Part shown: piece after piece, positions 8,418 through 15,690 of the stretch
Layout: each line of letters opens with the position of its first letter
Numbering within the stretch: the first letter of the stretch is position 1
From: Clostridia bacterium
GTDB lineage: Bacteria; Bacillota; Clostridia; Christensenellales; UBA1242
Direction of reading: 5' to 3'
Length of the DNA: 23,680 nt
NCBI GenBank assembly: GCA_017443885.1
Contig: JAFSXW010000032.1
Span: 1-23,680 of the forward strand
Position numbers and translations under genes: made by a program
The notes under the pieces: generated by a model
What the model was told of the DNA's origin: nothing
Database searches by the model: none
Seen by the model: the letters and a program-made list of their open reading frames with translations, nothing else

Positions 8418-8446
8418 ATTTTATCATAAAAACACTAATGTGTCAA
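8418..8446 (-). promoter_or_regulatory. Promoter of the 7858-8382 gene
   Basis: Minus strand: TTGACA (8441-8446), 17-bp spacer, extended -10 TGA-TAAAAT (hexamer 8418-8423). Confidence 0.85.
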
Positions 8447-8562
8447 TACCCAATAGAAAACAATGATTGTGTTGCTTGCTATTTTACAATATGTTTGATA
8501 ATTAATAACAAAAGGATAAGCAAAATTAAAAAATCAATGCAAATTTAAAAAAAAATAAAACA

Positions 8563-8596
8563 AAAAAACAAAGAGGAAATCTGCTCTTTGTTTTTT
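8563..8596 (-). terminator. Intrinsic terminator of the YwaF-like gene
   Basis: AAAAAACAAAGAG/CTCTTTGTTTTTT form a 13-bp stem with an 8-base loop and a T-run on the minus strand. Confidence 0.88.
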
Positions 8597-8600
8597 GTGT

Positions 8601-9350
8601 TTAATTATTATTTCTACGCTTTTGAACTGCTTTAACTATTATAAATGGTATTATAAATAAAACCATTAATATCAGTGCCACAACCATATATGTGTAAATG
8701 TGGCTCGCCGTGCCGAAGAAATTAAAAGGCAATCCATTTTCAACAATATACATATAGTTATGCCCCGGAACAAGATAGTTTGCAAGGGTTGCATAGCCAA
8801 AAAGAATTGCAAGCGTTATTGGCAGTTCCCACCAAATTCTAGATAACTTAAATTTTAACCTTCCAGTAATTATTGCCCCAACGCTAACTATTGCCATAGA
8901 AAAATGAAGTAAAATGCTTTCAATATCTAAAAAACTAAACTGAACATATTTATAATAGTTTCCAAAAACAAAAGTTAACACGCCACCAAAAAATGTTAAA
9001 AACAACACAGGCGTTGCAAAAAATTCGGCTTTCGTGAAATAGTATAGCGGAAACACAAATGCAAGAATGTGGCATAATTGCCAAGGAAGCACTTCTAAAA
9101 TCGGCTTGCCCATCACAAAAATTTCAAGAAGCATACGCATTAATCTTAAAATTATCATAAAAAAGCAAAGCACAACGCAAAATCTATTTGCAAAAATTTT
9201 GTTCTTTGCAAACACTATGCTAAACACAATTATAGCAAGCGCCAAAACAACAATTAAGCATATATGTAAATTGCCAAACAATCCACCACCTAAACTAACC
9301 TTGCCTTCAAAATTTCCTGTTAACCAATCGTAAAAAGTTATTTCATCCAT
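8601..9350 (-). CDS. YwaF/TIGR02206-type integral membrane protein
   Basis: A 249-residue polytopic membrane protein with about seven hydrophobic segments, including residues ~28-48, 57-79, 89-106, 112-130, 142-162, 172-192 and 215-240. A short basic tail (VQKRRNNN) follows and should be cytoplasmic. The LPWQLCHI motif (about residues 88-95) between the second and third segments, together with the overall size, fits the TIGR02206/YwaF family of Bacillota, which has no established function. No ribosome-binding site precedes ATG 9350, and the -10 element ends six bases before it, so the transcript is predicted to start at or within a base or two of the initiation codon. It is a single-gene unit. 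Family call is good; role unknown. Confidence 0.85.
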   Translation of the reverse strand: MDEITFYDWLTGNFEGKVSLGGGLFGNLHICLIVVLALAIIVFSIVFAKNKIFANRFCVVLCFFMIILRLMRMLLEIFVMGKPILEVLPWQLCHILAFVFPLYYFTKAEFFATPVLFLTFFGGVLTFVFGNYYKYVQFSFLDIESILLHFSMAIVSVGAIITGRLKFKLSRIWWELPITLAILFGYATLANYLVPGHNYMYIVENGLPFNFFGTASHIYTYMVVALILMVLFIIPFIIVKAVQKRRNNN

Positions 9351-9356
9351 ACCTAT

Positions 9357-9384
9357 ATGTTAGCATAAAAGTTTATATTTACAA
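9357..9384 (-). promoter_or_regulatory. Promoter giving a probably leaderless mRNA
   Basis: Minus strand: TTGTAA (9379-9384), 16-bp spacer, extended -10 TGC-TAACAT (hexamer 9357-9362). Only six bases separate the -10 hexamer from the ATG. Confidence 0.6.
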
Positions 9385-9630
9385 AATTTTTAAATAATAT
9401 TTTTTAAAATTGTTCTAAATGTAAAAAATGTTCATATAATTATAAAAAATAGCATTTAGGCCCTAAATTTATGCAAAAAACCAACTTTTAAACAAAGTTA
9501 TTAACAAGTTATTAACATTTTGTTAACAACTTTGCCATCTTATGAACAAGTTTATTAACAATTTTTTCTAATAAATTAAACAAGTGTTTATATTTTTAGA
9601 AAGTTTTTAAAAAATTTATTAAAACAAAAA
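9363..9630. other. AT-rich intergenic region with clustered 9-mers
   Basis: The gap between two minus-strand genes (9351-9669) holds no convincing gene. The 9498-9560 part has four copies of TTATNAACA in one orientation, at 9498, 9509, 9540 and 9552, plus an opposite copy, TGTTAACAA, at 9521-9529. The spacings 11, 31 and 12 bp are near whole helical turns. A near-perfect 14-bp inverted repeat (9494-9507 with 9520-9533) overlaps them. The flanks are very AT-rich. The 9-mer is one base from the DnaA-box consensus TTATNCACA. Confidence 0.55.
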
Positions 9631-9656
9631 AAGGCAACTCATCATTGTTGCCTTTT
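9631..9656 (-). terminator. Intrinsic terminator of the surface lipoprotein gene
   Basis: AAAGGCAAC/GTTGCCTTT form a 9-bp stem with an 8-base loop, followed on the minus strand by a T-run. Confidence 0.9.
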
Positions 9657-9669
9657 GTTTAAAACTATT

Positions 9670-10866
9670 TTATTCAATAACTAATATTGCCTCTAATGAA
9701 ACGGTGGTGTAATGCGTGAAATTATATATGGCTTTAACTGTGTATGTGCCAATAGCAAAAACCCCTTCTCCATTCGTGTTTAAAAGAGTTCCATTATTAT
9801 CATAGTATTCATACGAAATACTAGTTGGTGCTTCATTGTTTATCACAATAGATTCATTGGCAACTATTGTTTTTGCATTGCCATCGTAGGAAACAGTTTT
9901 TCCTTCAAAGTGAACACTTGAGTTTGTGATTAAACTGCTAGCAGCGCTGCTTTTTTCAATGCTGTAATTAAATTCTTTATTTGCGGTGTCTGCTATTTTA
10001 TAATTTGAAATGCCATCAGTTGTTGCAAACACACCATTAACTTTTGCTGTGTAAGCACCTATTTCGGTTGCCTCTGTGCTTCCAGCCAAACTTAATATTG
10101 AATTGCCGTTGTAATATAAATATTCCCCATTTCTTGGATCTTTAGCAAAAGCCCTAACTTCAAAAACACCAATTGCATAACCATTAGGATAATAATATTC
10201 AATAGTTTCTGCATTTTTTAAAGATGTGGTTTTATTTAGCCTATTATAAAGGTAATAGTCTATTTCGCTAACTTCAAGCTGTTTAACTAAAATATTCACT
10301 TCAAAATTTCGTGTTGCATAACCTTCTTTTGAAACAGCAACAGAAACAGCATAGTTTCCAGCATTTGTTGCCCCATTAAAAGGAAGTTTTTGATTGGTGA
10401 TTGTTGTTTGTATTTTTTCAATAGAAACATCTTCCGTTTCACACTCTATATTAATGTCGTGCAAATTTCCGTCATAAGTTAGCTCATATTTGCCCGAAGT
10501 TGTGTTATATTGTGCCCCCTCAACGCTAACATTAATTTCCCCTAAATCTTTTGGCGCAACTGAATATTTAAACTCTATGCTATGATCTTTATAAATAATA
10601 TAAGCCGATGCATTTGTGCATGTGCTTGCGGTGCTAAAACCAGTAAGCCTATATGTGCAATACACTAAGCTAAACTCTTTATATCCTTTATTTGTTTTTT
10701 CAACAATCACAGCCCCCGCAGGATCAAAACTTTCTCCAATAGTATATTCGTGCTTAATAACGCCATTTTTAAGCGCAACCGTTTCAAGATTCTCACACCC
10801 AGTAAATAAAAAACCGGCTGAAATAATTATTCCCATCATTAAAACAGAAAGAAAAACTTTTTTCAT
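9670..10866 (-). CDS. Surface lipoprotein with Ig-like/MBG-like repeats
   Basis: A precursor of about 398 residues. The signal peptide MKKVFLSVLMMGIIISAG is followed by lipobox LFTGC, so the protein should be lipid-anchored on the cell surface. Residues ~30-105 look like a bacterial Ig-like domain (the YTIGESFDPAGAVIVEKT pattern). Several MBG/YDG-like units follow, recognised by YDGNLHDI, YDGNAKTI and repeated NAGNYAV, EIGAYTA and AIGTYTV strands. Such proteins from gut Clostridia usually act in adhesion or as stalks; no catalytic motif is visible. The reading frame extends to 10893, but ATG 10866 is chosen because GGAG lies six bases upstream and the signal peptide then begins with MKK. Start and topology are well supported; binding partner unknown. 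Confidence 0.88.
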   Translation of the reverse strand: MKKVFLSVLMMGIIISAGFLFTGCENLETVALKNGVIKHEYTIGESFDPAGAVIVEKTNKGYKEFSLVYCTYRLTGFSTASTCTNASAYIIYKDHSIEFKYSVAPKDLGEINVSVEGAQYNTTSGKYELTYDGNLHDINIECETEDVSIEKIQTTITNQKLPFNGATNAGNYAVSVAVSKEGYATRNFEVNILVKQLEVSEIDYYLYNRLNKTTSLKNAETIEYYYPNGYAIGVFEVRAFAKDPRNGEYLYYNGNSILSLAGSTEATEIGAYTAKVNGVFATTDGISNYKIADTANKEFNYSIEKSSAASSLITNSSVHFEGKTVSYDGNAKTIVANESIVINNEAPTSISYEYYDNNGTLLNTNGEGVFAIGTYTVKAIYNFTHYTTVSLEAILVIE

Positions 10867-10914
10867 AAAATTCTCCACTTTTATTTTATCCATCTTCTAT
10901 TCTTATTTTATATT

Positions 10915-10942
10915 ATTTTATCACATTATTAATAAATTACAA
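10915..10942 (-). promoter_or_regulatory. Promoter of the surface lipoprotein gene
   Basis: Minus strand: TTGTAA (10937-10942), 16-bp spacer, extended -10 TGA-TAAAAT (hexamer 10915-10920). The expected leader is about 40 nt. Confidence 0.7.
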
Positions 10943-10961
10943 AATATTTTAAATAAACATA

Positions 10962-12215
10962 TTATCTTTCAACATGCAAAAGCTTATAAGCATTTTTGCC
11001 ACCAACTTTGCCAATATGCTTTTTATATAAATTAATTATCGCCTCATTTTCATTAGAAGACGCAAAATTTTGTTTTAAAGAAGCCTTATATAATCCTTCT
11101 GCTCTTTTTCTAACTGCACTTTCTCGATTTTCGCTTTTTGGTTGTCCGCCCCCGCCAACGCAACCACCATCACATGCCATCACTTCAATAAAAGAATACT
11201 TACTTTTTCCTAAAACCACATCATCTAAAAGTGGTTTTGCTAAGGCTAATCCACTCACGCAAGCAAAATAAACATCTTTATTATCAATTCTTGCTTTAAT
11301 TTCTCTCACACCACGCTTGCCACGAATTAAATCGTAATTAATTTCATTTTTAATACTGTTTTTTGCAGAACGCATTATAGCTTCAAGCACACCACCAGAA
11401 TTGCCAAAAATAGTGCCTGCACCACTAGATAAGCTAAAATCATCATCAAATTCACTGTTTTTTAAATTGCAGAAATCAATTTTTGCATTTTTAATTAGTT
11501 CAGCTAGTTCGCTTGTTGTAATCGTTGCATCAACATCAAATCCATGTTCTGTTTTTTGGTCTTCCCTTCTTTTTTCCAATTTTTTTGCTAGGCATGGAAC
11601 AATACTAACAACAAATAGCTTGGTTTTTTCTTTGTTTAATTTTTTAGCATAAATGTTTGTTAAAACAGAGCCCATCATTTGTTGAGGAGATTTGCAAGTT
11701 GAAAGATTATTTTTAAGCATTGGGTATGCCCTTTCAACAAAATTAACCCAAGCAGGGCAACAAGAAGAAAGCATTGGCAGGTTTTTATTTCCTTTAATGC
11801 GTTTTAATAATTCGGCGCTTTCTTCAACTGTTGTGAGGTCTGCACCAAAATTCATATCAAAACAATAAGATGCCCCAAGCATTTTTATTGCAGTTACCAT
11901 TTTCCCGCAAACATTTTCGCCTTCTTTTAAGCCAAATTCTTCACCAAGGCTGGTTCTAATAGATGGAGCCGTGTAAACAACCACAGTTAAATTTTTATTT
12001 TTTACTGCCGACAAAAACAAATTAACATCTGCTTTATCACATATTTGTTCTATTTTTTGCTTGCAAACTGCACATTTTGCATTTTTTTCAGCATTTTCTT
12101 CGCTAATTTCTTTGGCACTTAAATAATCGTCTAATTGTTTATTTTCTTCCAAAAATTGATGCTCGCAACTAGGGCAAATATATTGTTTCTCGTTTTTAGT
12201 TGTGTTTTGTTTCAT
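10962..12215 (-). CDS. [FeFe]-hydrogenase-type H-cluster protein with zinc-ribbon-like N-terminus
   Basis: A 417-residue protein carrying all three H-cluster signatures: L1 SSCCPAW (151-157), L2 VPCLAKKLE (206-214, usually MPCxxKxxE) and L3 EVMACDGGCVGGGGQP (344-359). Ligand candidates are C152/C153, C208, C348 and C352. A small-subunit-like tail follows (about 365-417). The N-terminal 60 residues lack the usual ferredoxin-like 4Fe-4S motifs and instead carry CPSC (14-17) and CAVC (48-51) pairs, as in a zinc ribbon or rubredoxin. Electrons must therefore enter from a separate partner, or the protein has a sensory or non-bidirectional role. No maturase (HydE/F/G) or NADH/ferredoxin subunit is adjacent. 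ATG 12215 has no ribosome site, and the -10 hexamer ends eight bases upstream. Hydrogenase superfamily is certain; H2 chemistry is likely but not shown. Confidence 0.92.
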   Translation of the reverse strand: MKQNTTKNEKQYICPSCEHQFLEENKQLDDYLSAKEISEENAEKNAKCAVCKQKIEQICDKADVNLFLSAVKNKNLTVVVYTAPSIRTSLGEEFGLKEGENVCGKMVTAIKMLGASYCFDMNFGADLTTVEESAELLKRIKGNKNLPMLSSCCPAWVNFVERAYPMLKNNLSTCKSPQQMMGSVLTNIYAKKLNKEKTKLFVVSIVPCLAKKLEKRREDQKTEHGFDVDATITTSELAELIKNAKIDFCNLKNSEFDDDFSLSSGAGTIFGNSGGVLEAIMRSAKNSIKNEINYDLIRGKRGVREIKARIDNKDVYFACVSGLALAKPLLDDVVLGKSKYSFIEVMACDGGCVGGGGQPKSENRESAVRKRAEGLYKASLKQNFASSNENEAIINLYKKHIGKVGGKNAYKLLHVER

Positions 12216-12223
12216 ATATTTTT

Positions 12224-12252
12224 AGTTTACATTTTTTATTAACTTTTAGCAA
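12224..12252 (-). promoter_or_regulatory. Promoter of the hydrogenase-like gene, near-leaderless
   Basis: Minus strand: TTGCTA (12247-12252), 17-bp spacer, TAAACT (12224-12229). Eight bases separate the -10 hexamer from the ATG, so the leader would be 0-2 nt. Confidence 0.55.
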
Positions 12253-12366
12253 TAAAATTTGAACTAATGGCGTAATTTTTGCAAAAAACTAAAAATAATA
12301 GCGAAATTTTTGAAAAAATATTAAAAATTAACGCAAAAACGCGTGCAGTAAATTAAAATAAATGTT

Positions 12367-12391
12367 AATATATTATTAGAAATAATATATT
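12367..12391. promoter_or_regulatory. Perfect 11-bp inverted repeat upstream of the nucleoside hydrolase
   Basis: AATATATTATT and AATAATATATT are separated by AGA, ending five bases before the GGAG ribosome site. It could be an operator for a dimeric repressor or a weak mRNA hairpin close to the translation start. AT-rich palindromes also arise by chance. Confidence 0.45.
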
Positions 12392-12406
12392 CTTTTGGAG
12401 TGCATA

Positions 12407-13318
12407 GTGGAAAAATTACCTGTGATTATAGACGCCGACCCTGGCATTGATGACGCCGTTGCCCTAATGATGGCAATTAAATCTAATAAACTAGATATAA
12501 AAATGCTTGGTGCTTCTGCTGGAAATATTGGCATTCAAGATTCTAGCTATAATTGTCTTGCTCTTTTAGATATGTTTGACGCTTCTTCTATTCCTGTTTG
12601 TGCTGGGAATAAAAAGCCATTTAAAAGAACCACTTTTGGAAAAACTGCTTTTCATGGAAATCATGGTATGGGTGGATATGTTTTAGAAAAATCTTCCCGA
12701 GAATTAACCCCCACCCCTAGTTTTGAAAAAATGCACGAAATATTAGAAGGCAGTGAAAATAAAATTACAATTTTAACACTTGCACCACTTACTAATGTTG
12801 CACTTTTATTGCAAAATCACCCCGAAGATATTAAAAAAATTGAAAAAATTGTTATTATGGGTGGAAGCACCGAAGAAGATGGAATAAAACAGCCCTACCC
12901 TGAATTTAATATTGCTAGCGACCCAGAAGCATGCGAAGCTGTGCTCAATTCTGGCGCTAAAATTGTAATAATTCCAATGGAGCTTGGCCACACTGCATAT
13001 TTAGATTGGAGAGAAGTGTTTCAAACCAAAAACACTAATTTAACTGGTGAAATATTAGAGATAATATTTAGGGGTTATAAAGACAGGCATGTTAAAAATG
13101 GAATAGCCACTCACGATGCCACAGCCCTTGCCTATTTGCTTGCACCAGAGATTTATAAAACAGAAGAAATGAATGTTTATGTGAAATATTTTGAAAGCAT
13201 TGATTCTGGCGTGATTATATGCGATAAAAAGAATAAACCTAATGCAATTGTTGCAACAGATTTAGATATTAAAAAATTTAAGAAATTATATTTTAAACTT
13301 TTAAAAAGATGTAAATAA
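12407..13318 (+). CDS. Inosine/uridine-preferring nucleoside hydrolase
   Basis: A 303-residue cytoplasmic enzyme of the nucleoside N-ribohydrolase family, which splits ribonucleosides into base and ribose for salvage. The N-terminal calcium-binding signature DADPGIDD is present (residues 9-16), as are FHGNHGMGG, the APLTNVALLL helix, IVIMGGS and the EFNIASDPEA segment that holds part of the ribose site. A late conserved region contains ATHDATALAYLL. The length is normal for the family. The frame opens earlier with a TTG at 12395, but GTG 12407 is the better start: GGAG lies six bases upstream and the family motif then sits at the usual distance from the N-terminus. It is followed after 15 bases by the DAC-like gene, which lies in the same frame. 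The two very probably share an mRNA. Substrate preference cannot be read from sequence. Confidence 0.95.
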   Translation: MEKLPVIIDADPGIDDAVALMMAIKSNKLDIKMLGASAGNIGIQDSSYNCLALLDMFDASSIPVCAGNKKPFKRTTFGKTAFHGNHGMGGYVLEKSSRELTPTPSFEKMHEILEGSENKITILTLAPLTNVALLLQNHPEDIKKIEKIVIMGGSTEEDGIKQPYPEFNIASDPEACEAVLNSGAKIVIIPMELGHTAYLDWREVFQTKNTNLTGEILEIIFRGYKDRHVKNGIATHDATALAYLLAPEIYKTEEMNVYVKYFESIDSGVIICDKKNKPNAIVATDLDIKKFKKLYFKLLKRCK

Positions 13319-13333
13319 AAACAGGAGCAAACT

Positions 13334-14677
13334 ATCAAAAGAGATCAATTCACAAGATTTATAGAAGATCATGTTGTTTCTCTATTCACAGGCAGTGAAA
13401 TTGCTGGAAGTGAAGAATCTAATCCCCGTGATGCATTAGTTGCTGGTGGCAGTGGTGGAACAATTATGGTTAAATTTTCAAAGACGGACGACTACCGTCT
13501 TGTTATTAAGCGTGTTCAACCATTTAAATCTTTTGAAGTGAGCCTTGTTAAAAGCATTGTGGAAGAAATGAGCACAATTTATTCTTCCGGCATTTCGCAA
13601 TCTTATATTAAAGACCTAGAAGCAAAAGTTACTCAGCGTGCTATATGCAACGCCATTAGCCAAACGGCTTCTAAAACAATAAATGATATTTTAACTAGTG
13701 TTGAAAGTTGGGGGCTTAGAACCTATGAAGGAAACAAAACAACTTTTGGCTTTATAGTTTCAACAAAAAGAGCAAAAGCTTCCACTAATTCAAATTTAAA
13801 AATTACTCATCTTTTAAAGAGCGATTTTTCTGCCCTTTTAAGTGATGGAATAAACACTTGCCTTGAAGTTAGTTCAAATGGGTTTTTACTAAATTATTTA
13901 ACCGTTCCAAAGCAATTTGACCAATCTTTGCTTGTTCCATATCAATATATTCGTTTGGCAAGTTTGTGCACCGGAAACCGAATTGGAATTTGCCTTATAT
14001 CTAATGGCGATATTTTGGTTTTTAAAGAAAAAACACTGCTTTTTGCCAAAAGAAACGGAAACTGGGTTTGCTTTTCACACGATGAAATTATATCTAAACT
14101 TGCCGATCGAAGTGGTGAATACACTCAGGAAGTTAGAAAAGCCATTTATCTTTCTGCGCTAGACACTTCGTTTGCAAAAACTGGCGGGTGCATTGTTCAC
14201 CTTAATAAAGAAGATTACTATAATGTTTTAAAACACATAGATATTTGCGATTGCCTTAATGAAGAGTGCTACACATATAAACTTAAAGAAAGCATCTCAA
14301 CTTCTTTCTTTTTAGATGCTAGCGATGAAGAAAACTCTGAAAGTTTTGAAGATTTTTTAAAGGAACCAAACTTAATTAAAACTGCCACTATTATAAAAAT
14401 TATAGATGGCAGAAAATTTTACGAACTAGATAGAAAACTAAGGCAAGAACTTATGAGCATAGACGGCGCAACCGTTGTTGATGCCGATGGCAATATTTTA
14501 GCCGTTGGTGCCATTATTAAAATAGAAGCCGGTAGCACCGGTGGCGGAAGGCTTGCAGCAGCAAAAACGCTTTCTAAATATGGCATGAGCATAAAAATTA
14601 GCAATGATGGAAGCATGGAAGGCTTTAGAATGGATAAACAGAAATTAAGAGTGAGACCACTTTTTGTTTTAGGTTAA
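13334..14677 (+). CDS. DisA-N/DAC-like (diadenylate cyclase-like) protein, apparent ATC start
   Basis: A protein of 447 residues if initiated at ATC 13334. The C-terminal region resembles the DisA-N (DAC) fold that makes c-di-AMP. DGA (377-379) is the nucleotide-binding signature, then VVDADGNILAVGAII, then GGGRLAAAKTLSKYG (403-417) where active cyclases have GTRHRAA, then IKISNDG in place of VSEETG. The Arg-His-Arg triad is not intact, so this is probably a divergent DACNV-type member that binds rather than makes the nucleotide, or that has altered chemistry. The preceding ~370 residues are an unrecognised, mainly helical/beta sensor-like region. No ATG, GTG or TTG precedes ATG 13466 in frame, but the 44 upstream codons look coding and AGGAG (13323-13327) sits exactly six bases before the ATC, the same spacing as in the gene before it. 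Fold call moderate; start call inferred. Confidence 0.8.
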   Translation: MKRDQFTRFIEDHVVSLFTGSEIAGSEESNPRDALVAGGSGGTIMVKFSKTDDYRLVIKRVQPFKSFEVSLVKSIVEEMSTIYSSGISQSYIKDLEAKVTQRAICNAISQTASKTINDILTSVESWGLRTYEGNKTTFGFIVSTKRAKASTNSNLKITHLLKSDFSALLSDGINTCLEVSSNGFLLNYLTVPKQFDQSLLVPYQYIRLASLCTGNRIGICLISNGDILVFKEKTLLFAKRNGNWVCFSHDEIISKLADRSGEYTQEVRKAIYLSALDTSFAKTGGCIVHLNKEDYYNVLKHIDICDCLNEECYTYKLKESISTSFFLDASDEENSESFEDFLKEPNLIKTATIIKIIDGRKFYELDRKLRQELMSIDGATVVDADGNILAVGAIIKIEAGSTGGGRLAAAKTLSKYGMSIKISNDGSMEGFRMDKQKLRVRPLFVLG

Positions 14678-14692
14678 TTTTATTTTAAGGTA

Positions 14693-14720
14693 TTGCTTTT
14701 TAATAATGTAACGGTATAAT
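14693..14720 (+). promoter_or_regulatory. Promoter of the 14738-15628 gene
   Basis: TTGCTT (14693-14698), 16-bp spacer, TATAAT (14715-14720). The expected leader is about 11 nt and contains AGGT. Confidence 0.65.
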
Positions 14721-14737
14721 ATTTACAGGTAATTATT

Positions 14738-15628
14738 ATGAAATACGGATTATTAAAAGATGAATTTAATAATTTTTCTGTTATGGATAAAAAAACTGGT
14801 GCAATAAAATCTATGCATTCTGCCGGAGAAGATAAAAAGTATTTTGGAATTGTTGCAATGTGTGGGCATTGCGAACCAAACTACTATATTCCTGTTTTAT
14901 TTCCAATACTCACATCTAGTATGGATTTAGCCGTTGAAAAAGTGAAGCATTTGCCACGAGTTAAATATAATGACGAAGGAAATTCTGCAAATAAAGATGC
15001 TATTCTTGCAGCCTTTGAAATTAATGTGATAGAAGCCACATTAATTCGATGCATTAACAACAGAGATCCATACTTGCAAGCAACAAATAAAGACGAATTT
15101 TTTCCAGATAGAGAAATTATTAAAAGAAATTACTTAGAACTTCTTGAAAGGCGAAGAAGCATAATGCTAGAACGTGTTAAAACAGCCGAAGATTATAACG
15201 ATAAATATGCACTAGAAAAATATTTTGCACCAATTAAGCAAGGAACTTCTTTTGTGTATAAACGCAAATTTACAAAAGACGAGCTTCTTAAAGACTTTTT
15301 CACTCAGGCATTAAAAAACACCCCACTAGATAAAAACTCGCCACAAGAATATACTGATTATTTAAGACTATATGGCGAACCAAACGACCTTAATGCTGCA
15401 TTTAACGGAAATGAAATAATAGTTCAGAAAGATGGAAAAACTTATAAACTTCTGCTAGAAAAAAAGTTTATAAACGGCATAAACACTGCTTATAAACAAC
15501 GAAAAGACAATGAAGTGATAGAAATTACTTCCACCACAAATAAACCTAGCCAAATAGACAAATTTAAAGCCAAACTTCAAAAATCACAGGCTTTAAAACA
15601 AAATAATGATGAAGAAATGACAAAATAA
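14738..15628 (+). CDS. Hypothetical soluble protein
   Basis: Protein of 296 residues, unrecognised. The N-terminal third is probably alpha/beta and contains MCGHCEPNYYIPVLFP (about 47-62). A CGHC pair followed by aromatic residues may be structural, redox or metal-binding. The centre (about 125-165) is a strongly charged helix with NYLELLERRRSIMLERVK. The C-terminus is lysine- and glutamine-rich and probably disordered. There is no signal peptide or membrane segment. ATG 14738 has a modest AGGT eight bases upstream and its own promoter, so it can be expressed apart from the DAC-like gene, although no terminator separates them and read-through is possible. The unit ends in a strong bidirectional terminator. 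Confidence 0.75.
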   Translation: MKYGLLKDEFNNFSVMDKKTGAIKSMHSAGEDKKYFGIVAMCGHCEPNYYIPVLFPILTSSMDLAVEKVKHLPRVKYNDEGNSANKDAILAAFEINVIEATLIRCINNRDPYLQATNKDEFFPDREIIKRNYLELLERRRSIMLERVKTAEDYNDKYALEKYFAPIKQGTSFVYKRKFTKDELLKDFFTQALKNTPLDKNSPQEYTDYLRLYGEPNDLNAAFNGNEIIVQKDGKTYKLLLEKKFINGINTAYKQRKDNEVIEITSTTNKPSQIDKFKAKLQKSQALKQNNDEEMTK

Positions 15629-15632
15629 ACAA

Positions 15633-15676
15633 AAAAATACCTATATCTATCTTAAATTTTAGATATAGGTATTTTT
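15633..15676. terminator. Strong bidirectional intrinsic terminator
   Basis: A 17-bp perfect stem, AAAAATACCTATATCTA with its complement, has a 10-base loop and A/T runs on both sides. It separates the converging genes at 14738-15628 (+) and 15691-17949 (-). Confidence 0.93.
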
Positions 15677-15690
15677 ATTTTGCTTTAATT

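Noticed and set aside
9494..9560. Chromosomal origin of replication
   Set aside because: The 9-mers differ from the DnaA consensus at one conserved position and no dnaA, dnaN, rpmH or similar origin-linked gene is nearby.
11151..11156. Extra CCGCCA copies (for example near 11151 and 3444) as further cassette sites
   Set aside because: They lie inside conserved coding sequence of the hydrogenase-like gene and ileS, without the flanking stem-loop or shared context; a 6-mer recurs by chance.
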